Below the pieces are notes generated by a model. It did not search any database. It had not been told where the DNA came from and saw only the letters and a program-made list of their open reading frames with translations. The translations under genes and the position numbers were made by a program. Positions 25,387 through 34,272 of a stretch of DNA of 43,493 nucleotides are shown in pieces. Source of the DNA: Roseburia sp. 1XD42-34 (lineage in GTDB: Bacteria; Bacillota; Bacilli; Bacillales; Amphibacillaceae); assembly GCF_009917385.1 (NCBI RefSeq), contig NZ_QWLJ01000042.1, positions 1 to 43,493 on the forward strand, in the 5' to 3' direction. Each line of letters begins with the position of its first letter. Within the stretch, counting starts at the first letter, position 1.

Positions 25387-26853
25387 ATGCCAGCGAAAAC
25401 AGGACAGCAATATATTCAACGGTTAAAACAAGCCAATAATAATGTGTATATTCATGGGGAACGAGTCGTGGATGTGACAGAACATCCAGCATTTAAAAAC
25501 GTCATTCAATCCATGGCAAAATTGTATGATTTACAATATGAAAAGCCTGATAAAATGTTGTATACATCCCCAACTACAGGAGATAAAGTAAGCAAAACAT
25601 TTATGGTGCCAACAACGGTTGACGAATTAGTTGAGCGCAGAGAAGCTATCATGGAATGGCAAAGCTTTACAAAAGGATTAATGGGAAGATCGCCCGATTA
25701 TTTGAATGCAGATGTGATGGCGATGGGGCAGGCAAGCGAATTCTACGCCGAGGGTGATCCTATGTTTGCTGCAAATGTTAAAAACTACGCAGCATTTGCC
25801 AGGGAAAACGACATTAGCTTAACACATACATTAATCCATCCACAGGTAAATCGAGCAAAGATACAAGCGGAACAAAAAGATGCTAACGTGGCGTTACATG
25901 TAGTGGAAAAAAATGATGATGGGGTTGTTGTTGATGGGATACGATTGTTAGCGACACAAGGTGCTATTACAGACGAAATTTTAGTGTTTCCATCGACTGT
26001 TAAAAAGTCAGGAGAATTGGATGATCCTTACTCTCTAGCATTCGCCCTACCAAATAATACGCCAGGGCTAAAATATTTAAGTCGTGAATCTTTTGTATAT
26101 AGTAATAACCCATATGACCACCCGTTAGGTTATCAATTTGAAGAAGGCGACACCATTGTCGCTTTTGATCATGTGCTTGTTCCATGGAACCGTATTTTTG
26201 TATTGGAGAATTCATCGATTTGCAATCGCGCTTTTGGTGAAACGAATGCCGTTGTTCATATGACCCATCAAGTAGTTGCTAAAAACATTGCAAAAACAGA
26301 ATTTTTACTTGGGGTTGTACTGACTTTAATGGATTCTATCGGTATTGACGGCTTTCAGCACGTGAAAGATAAAGGTACGGAAATTATGTTAACGCTTGAA
26401 ACAATGAAATCTCATTTGTTTCGTGCCGAGTACAATGCAAAGCTTGATAAGTGGGGTATGATGACACCTGATTTTGCAGCACTTGATGCTGCAAGGAATT
26501 GGTTCCCACGTGTGTATCCACGGATGATAGAAATCATTCGTATTCTTGGCGCTTCTGGGATGATGGGGATACCAACCGAGGCAGATTTTGCACATGAGGA
26601 GATTGGTCCGATTCTTCACCGCGCCATGCAAGGAAAAAATGTGGAAGGGTATGAGCGTGTGCAAATTTTCCGCTTAGCATGGGATTTAACGATGAGTGCA
26701 TTTGGAAGCAGGCAAACACATTATGAATATTATTTCTTTGGCGATCCAATTAAAATGGGAATGGCTTACTTCGATAACTATGACAAAGAAACATATAAAG
26801 CTCACGTTAGAGAGTTTTTAAACAACCAAAATATGAATAAATTACAGATTTAG
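25387..26853 (+). CDS. hpaB: 4-hydroxyphenylacetate 3-monooxygenase, oxygenase component
   Basis: A 488-residue FADH2-dependent hydroxylase that turns 4-hydroxyphenylacetate into 3,4-dihydroxyphenylacetate using reduced flavin from HpaC. The acyl-CoA-dehydrogenase-like fold signatures are present, with RSPDYLN (Arg101, Tyr105) and the THTLIHPQ segment that line the substrate pocket in studied homologues. The length agrees with the family. The start is ATG 25387 because AAGGAGGGAAACT precedes it; an in-frame GTG at 25351 lies inside the cre site and lacks a ribosome site. It is the first gene of the catabolic cluster and lies 53 bases before hpaC. Confidence 0.95.
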   Translation: MPAKTGQQYIQRLKQANNNVYIHGERVVDVTEHPAFKNVIQSMAKLYDLQYEKPDKMLYTSPTTGDKVSKTFMVPTTVDELVERREAIMEWQSFTKGLMGRSPDYLNADVMAMGQASEFYAEGDPMFAANVKNYAAFARENDISLTHTLIHPQVNRAKIQAEQKDANVALHVVEKNDDGVVVDGIRLLATQGAITDEILVFPSTVKKSGELDDPYSLAFALPNNTPGLKYLSRESFVYSNNPYDHPLGYQFEEGDTIVAFDHVLVPWNRIFVLENSSICNRAFGETNAVVHMTHQVVAKNIAKTEFLLGVVLTLMDSIGIDGFQHVKDKGTEIMLTLETMKSHLFRAEYNAKLDKWGMMTPDFAALDAARNWFPRVYPRMIEIIRILGASGMMGIPTEADFAHEEIGPILHRAMQGKNVEGYERVQIFRLAWDLTMSAFGSRQTHYEYYFFGDPIKMGMAYFDNYDKETYKAHVREFLNNQNMNKLQI

Positions 26854-26906
26854 GTGCGGTTGCCAATGAGGGAGTTATTTTATGAACTGACAGGAGGTTA
26901 ATCTAT

Positions 26907-27380
26907 ATGGACAGTAGAGCTTTCCGAAATGCAATGGGTTGTTTTACTACTGGGGTAACAGTAATTACAACTAAAGTAGAAGAAGAAATACATGGCATGA
27001 CAGCAAACGCTTTTATGTCTGTTTCTTTAGAGCCAAAATTAATTACGGTATCCATAGACAACCAAGCAAATATGCTAACGAAAATCTACCAATCCGAAAA
27101 ATTTGCGGTAAATGTTCTATCGGTTACACAACAGGATATTTCCATGCATTTTGCAAATCAAGTGAAAAAATACGAAGAGGTTCCGTTCGATTTGCTGGAA
27201 GGTGTGCCTATTATTCAAGATGCACTTGTTTCTGTTGTATGTGAAGTAGATCGAGCATTTGAAGTAGGTGATCATACACTTTTTATTGGAAGGGTAGAAG
27301 CCATTCACTCCAATAATGGAAATCCATTAACGTTTTACAAAGGACAGTATGGAAAGTATGAGCCTGCAGAATATGTGTAA
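26907..27380 (+). CDS. hpaC: 4-hydroxyphenylacetate 3-monooxygenase, flavin reductase component
   Basis: A 157-residue NADH:flavin oxidoreductase of the HpaC/flavin-reductase-like domain family. It begins with FRNAMGCFTTGVTVITT, then GMTANAFMSVSLEP, and ends with the GDHTLFIGRV block, all conserved in HpaC, PheA2 and relatives. It supplies FADH2 to HpaB. ACAGGAGGTT precedes ATG 26907. A candidate operator (27402-27417) follows, so the downstream genes may have their own promoter. Confidence 0.93.
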   Translation: MDSRAFRNAMGCFTTGVTVITTKVEEEIHGMTANAFMSVSLEPKLITVSIDNQANMLTKIYQSEKFAVNVLSVTQQDISMHFANQVKKYEEVPFDLLEGVPIIQDALVSVVCEVDRAFEVGDHTLFIGRVEAIHSNNGNPLTFYKGQYGKYEPAEYV

Positions 27381-27401
27381 ATGAAACCGCCATATAAATC
27401 A

Positions 27402-27417
27402 TATATTATTTTATATA
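27402..27417. promoter_or_regulatory. candidate GntR operator, site C
   Basis: TATATTATTTTATATA between hpaC and hpaE, differing from site A by one base. It suggests a second regulated promoter inside the cluster, although a clear -35 box is not evident. Confidence 0.4.
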
Positions 27418-27453
27418 CAATCTACTGATTTTTAATGAAGGAGCGGAGGAGTA

Positions 27454-28956
27454 ATGGCAAATCAAATTGCGGAACAGCATGAGGAAATGAAACAGGCAGT
27501 AAAGGCTGTTCAACATTATATTGATGGGAAGTTTGTTGATGCACATTCTCAGGACGTGTTTAAAAATATGAGTCCCTTTACGAACGAAACGATCAATGCA
27601 GTTGCTGCAGGTGAAAAAGCAGATGTGGATAAGGCTGTGAAAGCTGCAAAAAAAGCTTTTTATGGAGAATGGGGAAAACTTAAATTAAAGGAGAGATTAG
27701 CCTATATTTACAAAATTGCCGATGCCATTGATGAGCATATTGACGAAATCGCGCCACTGGAATCGTTTGATACAGGACTGCCGATAAGTCAAACCAAAAA
27801 AATGGTGAGTAGAGCAGCGTATAATTTTCGCTTTTATGCCGAGATGGTTGCGACACGAATGGTAGGAGAAGCATATCAGGTAGATGATGATTTTTTAAAT
27901 TACACTATTCAAAAGCCTGTAGGGGTGGCTGGTTTAATTACCCCGTGGAATGCACCATTTATGCTGGAAACGTGGAAGCTTGCTCCAGCACTTGCTACTG
28001 GGAATACGGTTGTACTAAAACCAGCAGAATGGTCACCGCTTACAGCAAATCGGCTAGCAGAAATAATTGACATGGTAGGTCTGCCGAATGGAGTATTTAA
28101 TGTTGTCCATGGTTATGGAGAAACAGCTGGTGCAGCGCTTGTAGCCCATCCAGATGTGCCATTAATTTCATTTACAGGTGAAACGACAACAGGATCCGAA
28201 ATTATGAAAAATGGAGCGGATCATTTAAAACGTTTTTCCATGGAGCTTGGCGGAAAGTCTCCGATTATCGTGTTTGAAGATGCGGATGTGGAAAGGGCGT
28301 TAGACGCTTGCACATGGGGAATTTTCTCATTTAATGGGGAGCGTTGTACAGCTAATTCCCGCTTGTATGTGCAAAAAAAGATTGCCCCAACATTCATTGA
28401 ACAATTAAAGCAGCGGATTGCTAATATAACAGTTGGTGATCCATTAGACATAAATACAGAAGTAGGCCCGTTAATTCATCGACAACATTATGAAAATGTG
28501 GAGCGTTATTTAAACATTGCGGAAGAAGAGGGGTGTGAAGTGGTTAGTGGAAGTGTGCCTAATAGTAAAGGTAATTTCATTCCTCCGACCCTGCTACTAC
28601 ATGCAAGAAATGATATGCGTGTGGTGCAGGAAGAAATTTTTGGACCGGTTATAGCAGCAATGACCTTTACTGATGAAGCAGAAGTGATTGAACTGGCCAA
28701 TGATGTCCGCTACGGGCTGGCAGGGTATGTGTGGACAAAAGACATCCAGCGCGGTCATCGAGTTGCTCAAGCAATTAACTCAGGGATGTTATGGCTTAAC
28801 GCTCAAAATGTAAGAGATTTGCGCACGCCATTCGGAGGATCTAAGCATAGTGGTATAGGACGTGAAGGCGGGCATTATGCGTTTGATTTTTATACAGAAA
28901 CACAGATTGTTCATGTTGCATTAAAGGATCATCACATACCACAGTTTGGGAAATAG
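27454..28956 (+). CDS. hpaE: 5-carboxymethyl-2-hydroxymuconate semialdehyde dehydrogenase
   Basis: A 500-residue NAD-dependent aldehyde dehydrogenase. Catalytic Asn166 (TPWNAPF), Glu265 (MELGGKSP) and nucleophile Cys298 (NGERCTANS) are all in place. It oxidises the ring-cleavage product of HpaD to 5-carboxymethyl-2-hydroxymuconate. GGAGCGGAGGAG precedes ATG 27454. It is 14 bases upstream of hpaD, a typical meta-cleavage pairing. Sequence alone cannot exclude another aldehyde, but context fixes the role. Confidence 0.93.
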   Translation: MANQIAEQHEEMKQAVKAVQHYIDGKFVDAHSQDVFKNMSPFTNETINAVAAGEKADVDKAVKAAKKAFYGEWGKLKLKERLAYIYKIADAIDEHIDEIAPLESFDTGLPISQTKKMVSRAAYNFRFYAEMVATRMVGEAYQVDDDFLNYTIQKPVGVAGLITPWNAPFMLETWKLAPALATGNTVVLKPAEWSPLTANRLAEIIDMVGLPNGVFNVVHGYGETAGAALVAHPDVPLISFTGETTTGSEIMKNGADHLKRFSMELGGKSPIIVFEDADVERALDACTWGIFSFNGERCTANSRLYVQKKIAPTFIEQLKQRIANITVGDPLDINTEVGPLIHRQHYENVERYLNIAEEEGCEVVSGSVPNSKGNFIPPTLLLHARNDMRVVQEEIFGPVIAAMTFTDEAEVIELANDVRYGLAGYVWTKDIQRGHRVAQAINSGMLWLNAQNVRDLRTPFGGSKHSGIGREGGHYAFDFYTETQIVHVALKDHHIPQFGK

Positions 28957-28970
28957 AAAGGGGCCATGGG

Positions 28971-29951
28971 ATGGATTTTAATATTATACGTGCAGGCCGT
29001 GCTGTTCTGCATGTTACCAATTTAGAGAAGTCACGTTCGTTTTATGAGACGTTGGGATTTGTGGTAACAGAAGCGGATAGCGAAAATATATTTTTTCGCG
29101 GTTTGGAAGAACATAACCACCATAGCTTATGGCTAAAACAGGCAACAGAACCAGCTGTGGAAGTGATTAGCTATAAAGTGACCCGTGAACATGATTTGGA
29201 CGAACTAGAAAAGCTGTTTCTCAGCCAAGGCAGACAAGTAAAGTGGCTGCCAAAAGGAGAGCAGCACGCCATAGGCAGAACGCTTCGTGTTCAGGATATT
29301 ACTGGTATACCTCTGGAATTTTATGCGGAAATGGAGACTGTAGAGCGATTATTGCAGCGTTATGATTTGCATAAGGGAGCCAAAGTGCAACGAATTGATC
29401 ATTTTAATTGCATGGTACGTGATGTCGAATCAGCTTATTATTATTACGTACAGAAGCTCGGCTTTGCGTGTTCGGAGTATACAGAAGGAGAACAAGGGAA
29501 GGTTTGGGCCGCTTGGCTTCATCGTAAGCCTTCCGTTCATGATGTGGCGTTTATGAATGGTATCGGGCCACGTCTACATCATATTGGTTATTGGTTGAAA
29601 GATCCAATGAGTCTCATTGATGGTTGTGATGTACTGGCAGCTGCAGGATATAGCGCGAATATAGAAAGAGGACCTGGCCGACATGGGCTTTCAAATGCTC
29701 TTTTTTTATATGTTAGAGATCCGGATGGTCATCGAATTGAATTATACAATGGAGATTACCTAACGAGTGATCCCGACTTTAAGCCAATTAAATGGGATTT
29801 AGATGACCCGATGAGGCAAACGTTTTGGGGCCATCAAGCACCTGACTGTTGGTTTGATGAGGCTTCTGAAGTACTAGATATACGGACAGGACAAAAATTG
29901 CCGTTACAGGAACCAAAACTGAAGAAAAGTAAGCCACAATTTGTAATGTAA
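28971..29951 (+). CDS. hpaD: 3,4-dihydroxyphenylacetate (homoprotocatechuate) 2,3-dioxygenase
   Basis: A 326-residue extradiol dioxygenase of the vicinal-oxygen-chelate fold, built of tandem beta-alpha-beta modules. The metal facial triad is visible as His144 (RIDHFN), a His of the pair 203-204 (RLHHIGYWL) and Glu257 (RIELYNGDY). This matches the Brevibacterium/Arthrobacter Fe or Mn homoprotocatechuate dioxygenase rather than the unrelated Gram-negative LigB-type HpaD. It cleaves 3,4-dihydroxyphenylacetate between carbons 2 and 3. The ribosome site is AAGGGGCC. A 121-base gap precedes the aldolase gene. Confidence 0.93.
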   Translation: MDFNIIRAGRAVLHVTNLEKSRSFYETLGFVVTEADSENIFFRGLEEHNHHSLWLKQATEPAVEVISYKVTREHDLDELEKLFLSQGRQVKWLPKGEQHAIGRTLRVQDITGIPLEFYAEMETVERLLQRYDLHKGAKVQRIDHFNCMVRDVESAYYYYVQKLGFACSEYTEGEQGKVWAAWLHRKPSVHDVAFMNGIGPRLHHIGYWLKDPMSLIDGCDVLAAAGYSANIERGPGRHGLSNALFLYVRDPDGHRIELYNGDYLTSDPDFKPIKWDLDDPMRQTFWGHQAPDCWFDEASEVLDIRTGQKLPLQEPKLKKSKPQFVM

Positions 29952-30081
29952 CGTATCTCAGATGTACAGGGAAGGAAATAAAAAGGCATATTATCGGACC
30001 TCATTCTTCCATGCTCAAACAATTAGTTACCATTTTGCTTCATCCGTATTTTGAAACACTCACTTAGAAAGGATGGTTCAC

Positions 30082-31002
30082 TTGGTTAAAAAATATGAAG
30101 AGATTAAACAACGCTTGCGGGGATCAGTCGCCCCATTAATTACTCCGTTTAAAGCGAATTATGAAGTAGATTACGAGAAACAAGCAGAATTAATTGAATA
30201 CCAGCTGGACAATGGAACACATGCTATTTCCGTTACAGGCACCTCAGGAGAGCCAAGCTCACTTACGCTAGAAGAACGTGTCTACGTCATGGAAAATGCT
30301 AAACAGGCAATCAACGGCAGAGTTCCATTTGCTCCAGGAACGGGTTCTACCAATCATGACGAAACGATGTATTTAACAAAGAAAGCCCAGGAAATTGGTG
30401 CAGACGCAGCAATGATAATTGTTCCATATTATAATAAACCAAACCAACAGGCTCTATATAAGCACTTCAAGACAATAGCTGATACGGTCGATATACCTAT
30501 TATTGTCTATAATATACCTAGTCGGACAGCGGTAAATATGGAAGTGGAGACATTAGCCAGACTAAGCGAAGATTGTCCAAACATAATTGGTGTAAAAGAA
30601 TCGAATAAAGACTTTGAACATGTGAATCGTGTATTACTTTATTGCGGCAGAGATTTTTTGTTGTTTTCAGGTATTGAACTGCTTTGTTATCCGATGCTTA
30701 CCATTGGTGGTGCAGGTTCGATTAGTGCGACATCTAATGTGGAGCCGAAAAAGGTAGCTGAGATGCATAATGCTTGGGGAGAAGGAGATATCAAGCGTGC
30801 GCAGGACCTGCATTTTGAATTAATGCCATTAAATGACGTATTGTTTAAAGATACGAACCCAGCTCCAGTAAAGGCGGCACTTGGCATGATGGGGAAAGTT
30901 GAACCTGTACTACGCTTGCCAATGGATATTCCCTCTGAATCATTACAAAAAGAGATTCATCAAACTTTAGTTGACTACGGAAAGGTATTACAGCATACGT
31001 GA
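30082..31002 (+). CDS. DapA-family class I aldolase, probable HpaI substitute
   Basis: A 306-residue Schiff-base aldolase of the DapA/NAL superfamily. Lys172 (GVKESNKD) is the imine lysine; Tyr143 and Arg148 (VYNIPSRT) and the GTSGEPSS loop (53-60) are the pyruvate-binding residues. By annotation transfer it would be called 4-hydroxy-tetrahydrodipicolinate synthase, but its place between hpaD and hpaG argues that it cleaves 4-hydroxy-2-oxoheptanedioate into pyruvate and succinate semialdehyde. That step is otherwise done by the class II enzyme HpaI, which is absent. The start is TTG 30082, with AGAAAGGATGG upstream; ATG 30073 abuts the ribosome site. A lysine-biosynthesis paralogue remains possible. 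Confidence 0.85.
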   Translation: MVKKYEEIKQRLRGSVAPLITPFKANYEVDYEKQAELIEYQLDNGTHAISVTGTSGEPSSLTLEERVYVMENAKQAINGRVPFAPGTGSTNHDETMYLTKKAQEIGADAAMIIVPYYNKPNQQALYKHFKTIADTVDIPIIVYNIPSRTAVNMEVETLARLSEDCPNIIGVKESNKDFEHVNRVLLYCGRDFLLFSGIELLCYPMLTIGGAGSISATSNVEPKKVAEMHNAWGEGDIKRAQDLHFELMPLNDVLFKDTNPAPVKAALGMMGKVEPVLRLPMDIPSESLQKEIHQTLVDYGKVLQHT

Positions 31003-31116
31003 GCGTTGTACTTTTCAATATACATTATATAAGATTATTCAAATGAACAAATTTATCTGGGGATTGCTTCCATTCATTTTTAAAATCATGCACAATGAAT
31101 TAGGATGGTGAAAACG

Positions 31117-31905
31117 TTGCAGACGGTATATATGAAATTATCAGGAATACAACCGTTACAGGAAGGAAAAGTGAATTTGAATAAACAGGAGGTATGGATA
31201 AACGGTAGCTCATACAAGAATAAAGATTTGGCATTCGATATTCCTATAACTGGAACTGTATACGGTACACTATTAAATTATCGCAACGCCTATATTCAAT
31301 CAAAAGAGACAATGCATCAGGCGCCATATCAAGCACCACCAAAAGCTCCCGTTCTATATATAAAACCGAAGAATACGCTTATTGCTCCAGAATCTATCAT
31401 CCCCATTCCAGAAGAAGAGCAGGAATTGGAAATAGGCGCTGCCTTAGGAGTGGTAATTGGAAAAACGGCTAGCAAAATCGATGAATTCCATGCTTTAGAT
31501 GTGGTGGAAGGATATACGATTGTCAACGATGTTAGCATTCCGCACGATAGTGTTTATCGACCGGCAGTAAAAGAAAAAGCGCGCGATGGTTTTTGTCCTG
31601 TTGGTCCATGGATCATGTCAAAAACTGCTGTTCATAATCCAAATGCATTAGAAATTCGCGTATTAGTTAACGGAGAACTGAAGCAGAAAAGTAATACGAA
31701 TCAGCTTGTCCGTACAGTAGAAAAACTACTTGCTGACGTAACGGAGTTTATGACGCTTACAAAGGGAGATGTGTTATTAGTCGGTGTTCCAGAGAACCCA
31801 CCACGGGTAAAAGCGAAAGACCACATCCATATTGAAATAGACCAGATAGGAGTGCTTGAAAATACCATTGACATAGAGAAAGCGAGTGTGGGAGGGAGAT
31901 TATGA
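31117..31905 (+). CDS. hpaG: HpaG1-type fumarylacetoacetate-hydrolase-family decarboxylase/isomerase subunit
   Basis: About 262 residues of the FAH fold, corresponding to the N-terminal half of the fused Gram-negative HpaG. The metal and active-site blocks PVLYIKPKNTLI, QELEIGAALGVVIGK, VEGYTIVNDVS and KEKARDGFCPVGPWI are present. With its partner it decarboxylates 5-oxo-pent-3-ene-1,2,5-tricarboxylate and isomerises the product. I favour TTG 31117 (GGATGGTG upstream) over ATG 31105, but the start is uncertain. It overlaps the next gene by four bases (ATGA), so the two halves are coupled. Confidence 0.85.
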   Translation: MQTVYMKLSGIQPLQEGKVNLNKQEVWINGSSYKNKDLAFDIPITGTVYGTLLNYRNAYIQSKETMHQAPYQAPPKAPVLYIKPKNTLIAPESIIPIPEEEQELEIGAALGVVIGKTASKIDEFHALDVVEGYTIVNDVSIPHDSVYRPAVKEKARDGFCPVGPWIMSKTAVHNPNALEIRVLVNGELKQKSNTNQLVRTVEKLLADVTEFMTLTKGDVLLVGVPENPPRVKAKDHIHIEIDQIGVLENTIDIEKASVGGRL

Positions 31906-32663
31906 ATCATGCACGTGTAGCATACGATGGGTCTATTCAAGAGGCAACCGTCATCGATGATGATGTTCAACTGCTTGATGGTAGATTAGTGACACAAGAT
32001 GAAGTAGTATGGTTACCACCTGTACAACCGAATACCATTTTTGCGTTAGGATTAAACTATGCGGATCATGCAAAGGAACTATCTTTTTCAGCAGTTCAAG
32101 AGGACCCGCTTGTCTTTTTGAAAGGTCCGAATACGTTAATTGGCCACAAAGGAAAGACAGTTCGCCCACATGACGTGACATTTATGCATTATGAATGTGA
32201 ATTAGCGGTGGTGCTTGGCAAACAAGGAAAGCATATTCAACAAGAAGAAGCTTATGATTATGTGAGAGGTTATACGGTAGCGAATGATTATGCCATTCGC
32301 GATTACTTAGAAAATTATTACCGCCCAAACTTGCGTGTGAAGAATCGCGATGGTTGCACACCTATAGGTCCGTGGCTTGTTGATAAGGAAGATATACATG
32401 ACCCGATGAATTTAACTCTGCGAACTTACATTAATGGAAAGAAAACACAGGATGGTACAACTGCAGATATGCTTTTAAGTATACCGCAATTAATCGAGTA
32501 CTTAAGTAGTTTTATGACATTATATCCCGGGGATATCATCTTAACAGGAACGCCAAAAGGATCAGTCGATACAGTAGTCGGAGATGAAGTCGTAACTGAA
32601 ATTGAAGGGGTCGGTCGCTTGGTAAATACGGTAGTTGGTGAAGAAGCGTTGCAAAACAGTTGA
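31902..32663 (+). CDS. hpaG: HpaG2-type fumarylacetoacetate-hydrolase-family isomerase/decarboxylase subunit
   Basis: A 253-residue FAH-fold protein. Blocks GLNYADHAKELSF, PLVFLKGPNTLIGHKG, HYECELAVVLGK (metal-binding Glu residues) and KNRDGCTPIGPW match 2-hydroxyhepta-2,4-diene-1,7-dioate isomerases. It is paralogous to the preceding gene, and the pair equals the two halves of the fused enterobacterial HpaG. The start overlaps the upstream stop (ATGA) with GGAGGGAG before it. Confidence 0.88.
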   Translation: MNHARVAYDGSIQEATVIDDDVQLLDGRLVTQDEVVWLPPVQPNTIFALGLNYADHAKELSFSAVQEDPLVFLKGPNTLIGHKGKTVRPHDVTFMHYECELAVVLGKQGKHIQQEEAYDYVRGYTVANDYAIRDYLENYYRPNLRVKNRDGCTPIGPWLVDKEDIHDPMNLTLRTYINGKKTQDGTTADMLLSIPQLIEYLSSFMTLYPGDIILTGTPKGSVDTVVGDEVVTEIEGVGRLVNTVVGEEALQNS

Positions 32664-32684
32664 ACTAGTAAAGGAGCCAATGCA

Positions 32685-33068
32685 ATGCCACATTTGATTA
32701 TCGAGTATACAGCAAATCTTCGGAAAGAAATAGATATAGCGAATTTGTTAAAAATCGCCCATCAGGCGTTATTATCACATCATGTCATTATTCCAATTGG
32801 GGGTCTTCGCTCCAGAGCAATCGTATTAGAAGATTATCTTATTGCTGATGGTACTGAGGATGATGCCTTTATCCATGCGACTTTAAAATTAGGAAAAGGG
32901 CGGACGGAGGCTGAAAAAAAACGGCTTTGCGATGATTTGTTTACAGCAATGACAGATCATTTAACTGCCGTTTTTAAAGTGCGTTACCTAGCCATCTCAC
33001 TCGAATTATATGAATTTACTTTCCCAACGTATAAACTAAACAATATTCATCATCGCTATCCAAAGTAG
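32685..33068 (+). CDS. hpaF: 5-carboxymethyl-2-hydroxymuconate isomerase
   Basis: A 127-residue member of the tautomerase superfamily. It begins MPHLIIEYTANL, so that after Met removal Pro1 is the catalytic base, as in known HpaF/CHMI enzymes. It converts 5-carboxymethyl-2-hydroxymuconate to the keto form used by HpaG. AAAGGAG precedes ATG 32685. It is the last catabolic gene of the run and is followed by a small hairpin and the GntR gene's own promoter. Confidence 0.9.
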   Translation: MPHLIIEYTANLRKEIDIANLLKIAHQALLSHHVIIPIGGLRSRAIVLEDYLIADGTEDDAFIHATLKLGKGRTEAEKKRLCDDLFTAMTDHLTAVFKVRYLAISLELYEFTFPTYKLNNIHHRYPK

Positions 33069-33098
33069 GTTTTATCAAGCGAAAATAAAATAATCGGA

Positions 33099-33124
33099 GT
33101 TATGGCATCATAACAACCCTTTTT
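33099..33124 (+). terminator. probable terminator after hpaF
   Basis: GTTATG (33099-33104) and CATAAC (33109-33114) with a four-base loop, then CCCTTTTT. The stem is short, and the T-run merges into the -35 box of the next promoter. Confidence 0.4.
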
Positions 33125-33151
33125 GACATCATATATCATTTAGTATATGAT
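33123..33151 (+). promoter_or_regulatory. promoter and operator (site D) of the GntR gene
   Basis: TTGACA (33123-33128), exactly 17 bp, TATGAT (33146-33151). The spacer holds TCATATA (33129-33135) and TATATGA (33144-33150), an exact 7-bp inverted repeat that indicates autoregulation. The expected start of transcription is only 0-4 bases before ATG 33161. Confidence 0.65.
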
Positions 33152-33160
33152 ATATCCACT

Positions 33161-33835
33161 ATGGAAAATAAACCGATTACTAAAAAGCAAAAAGCATATG
33201 ATTATATGAAGTCGCGGATTATTGAAGGACACTATGCACCAGGACAACGTATCGTGATTAATCAATTAGTGAAAGAACTATCTACAAGCGCTATTCCGAT
33301 TCGGGAGGCGGTTCGGCAATTAGAAGCGGAAGGGCTCATTGATTACCAAAACAATATTGGTCCGGTAGTGACGCCGATTAATAAGCATGAATATGTAGAT
33401 ACACTCTCCGTTCTAGCTGTCATGGAAGGATACGCAACAGCGTTAAGCAGCCAACATGGTATTCCAGAGGGGAAAATAGCGGTGTTAACCATGAAAAATC
33501 AACAAATGAAGGAGGCAATAGAAGCGTTTGATTTTCAAGCGTTTGGTCAATTAAATCGTGATTTTCATAATTTAATTTATCGCTATTGTAACAATACCTA
33601 TTTGGTTGAAGAAATTCATAGATTATGGAGAAAACTAGATTCCATCCGCAGAGCAGGTTCCGCATTCCATCCAAAACGAGCAATAGCTTCGATTGAAGAA
33701 CATAAGCAGTTAATCCATTTACTAAGCCAAAATAAGGAATTTGAAACGATTGAGAAGGCAGCGAGAAACCATAAATTAAATACGAAAGATTCATTTTTAA
33801 GTCAGCAGCATGTTTATGGAGAAGCTTTTTTATGA
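33161..33835 (+). CDS. GntR-family (FadR/FCD-type) regulator of the hpa cluster
   Basis: A 224-residue regulator. An N-terminal winged helix (about 5-72: KAYDYMKSRIIEGHYAPGQR, STSAIPIREAVRQLEAEGLI) is followed by a helical FCD effector domain (about 80-215) that in relatives binds carboxylic acids. No Shine-Dalgarno sequence precedes ATG 33161, and the strong promoter lies directly upstream, so translation is probably leaderless. Related operator-like sequences at 25.2, 27.4 and 34.3 kb suggest it represses the hpa genes and the decayed transporter, with an aromatic acid or pathway intermediate as inducer. Confidence 0.88.
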   Translation: MENKPITKKQKAYDYMKSRIIEGHYAPGQRIVINQLVKELSTSAIPIREAVRQLEAEGLIDYQNNIGPVVTPINKHEYVDTLSVLAVMEGYATALSSQHGIPEGKIAVLTMKNQQMKEAIEAFDFQAFGQLNRDFHNLIYRYCNNTYLVEEIHRLWRKLDSIRRAGSAFHPKRAIASIEEHKQLIHLLSQNKEFETIEKAARNHKLNTKDSFLSQQHVYGEAFL

Positions 33836-33884
33836 AATAACAAAGTATAAAATTAGCTCTTGTGTATAATAACATAACTGTATA

Positions 33885-34053
33885 AGCCACGTCCGGCCCA
33901 TGAGCCCAGCAACTAGGCAACTTCACGAATCGCCCTACGATAAGTCATCATTGGTTCGTGTCCTTACCATGATTTCTAAAACTTTAGTTGCTTCGTTCCA
34001 TTAGCTACGTTGCTAACCGGGGCTCTGCGCCTTTGTTCCATTATAGGAAAGTA
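33885..34053. repeat. dispersed structured repeat, family 2, copy b
   Basis: CCACGTCCGGCCCATGAGCC, CAGCAACTAGGCAACTTCAC, GAATCGCCCTACGATAAG, CATTGGTTCGTGTC, and the end block GCTTCGTTCCATTAGCTACG with TTGCTAACCGG match copies c and d. The central section found in those copies is missing here. Confidence 0.7.
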
Positions 34054-34272
34054 TAAGATTTTTTGGTTTATAGTATAAGAAAAACAAAGGCTTGGCGACA
34101 AGCCAAGTTTTTCTAATGATGGATAATTCGATTGTGAACGATAAAAAAAGCTATAATCTTTTGCTCACTTCCCCTTATATATTGTTGGAGGTGTCTTAAA
34201 ATATTGGTTGAATAGACCATTACTATCAACGTGTAAGGGGATATTTAATAAGTAACCAAATACTATACTTTT

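Noticed and set aside
30082..31002. Housekeeping dapA for lysine biosynthesis
   Set aside because: The gene lies inside the hpa run between the ring-cleavage enzyme and hpaG, with no lysine genes; an aldolase role in the pathway is more likely, though not proven.
33420..33926. 168-codon minus-strand ORF
   Set aside because: Antisense to the GntR gene and running into a family 2 repeat; no ribosome site or family features.
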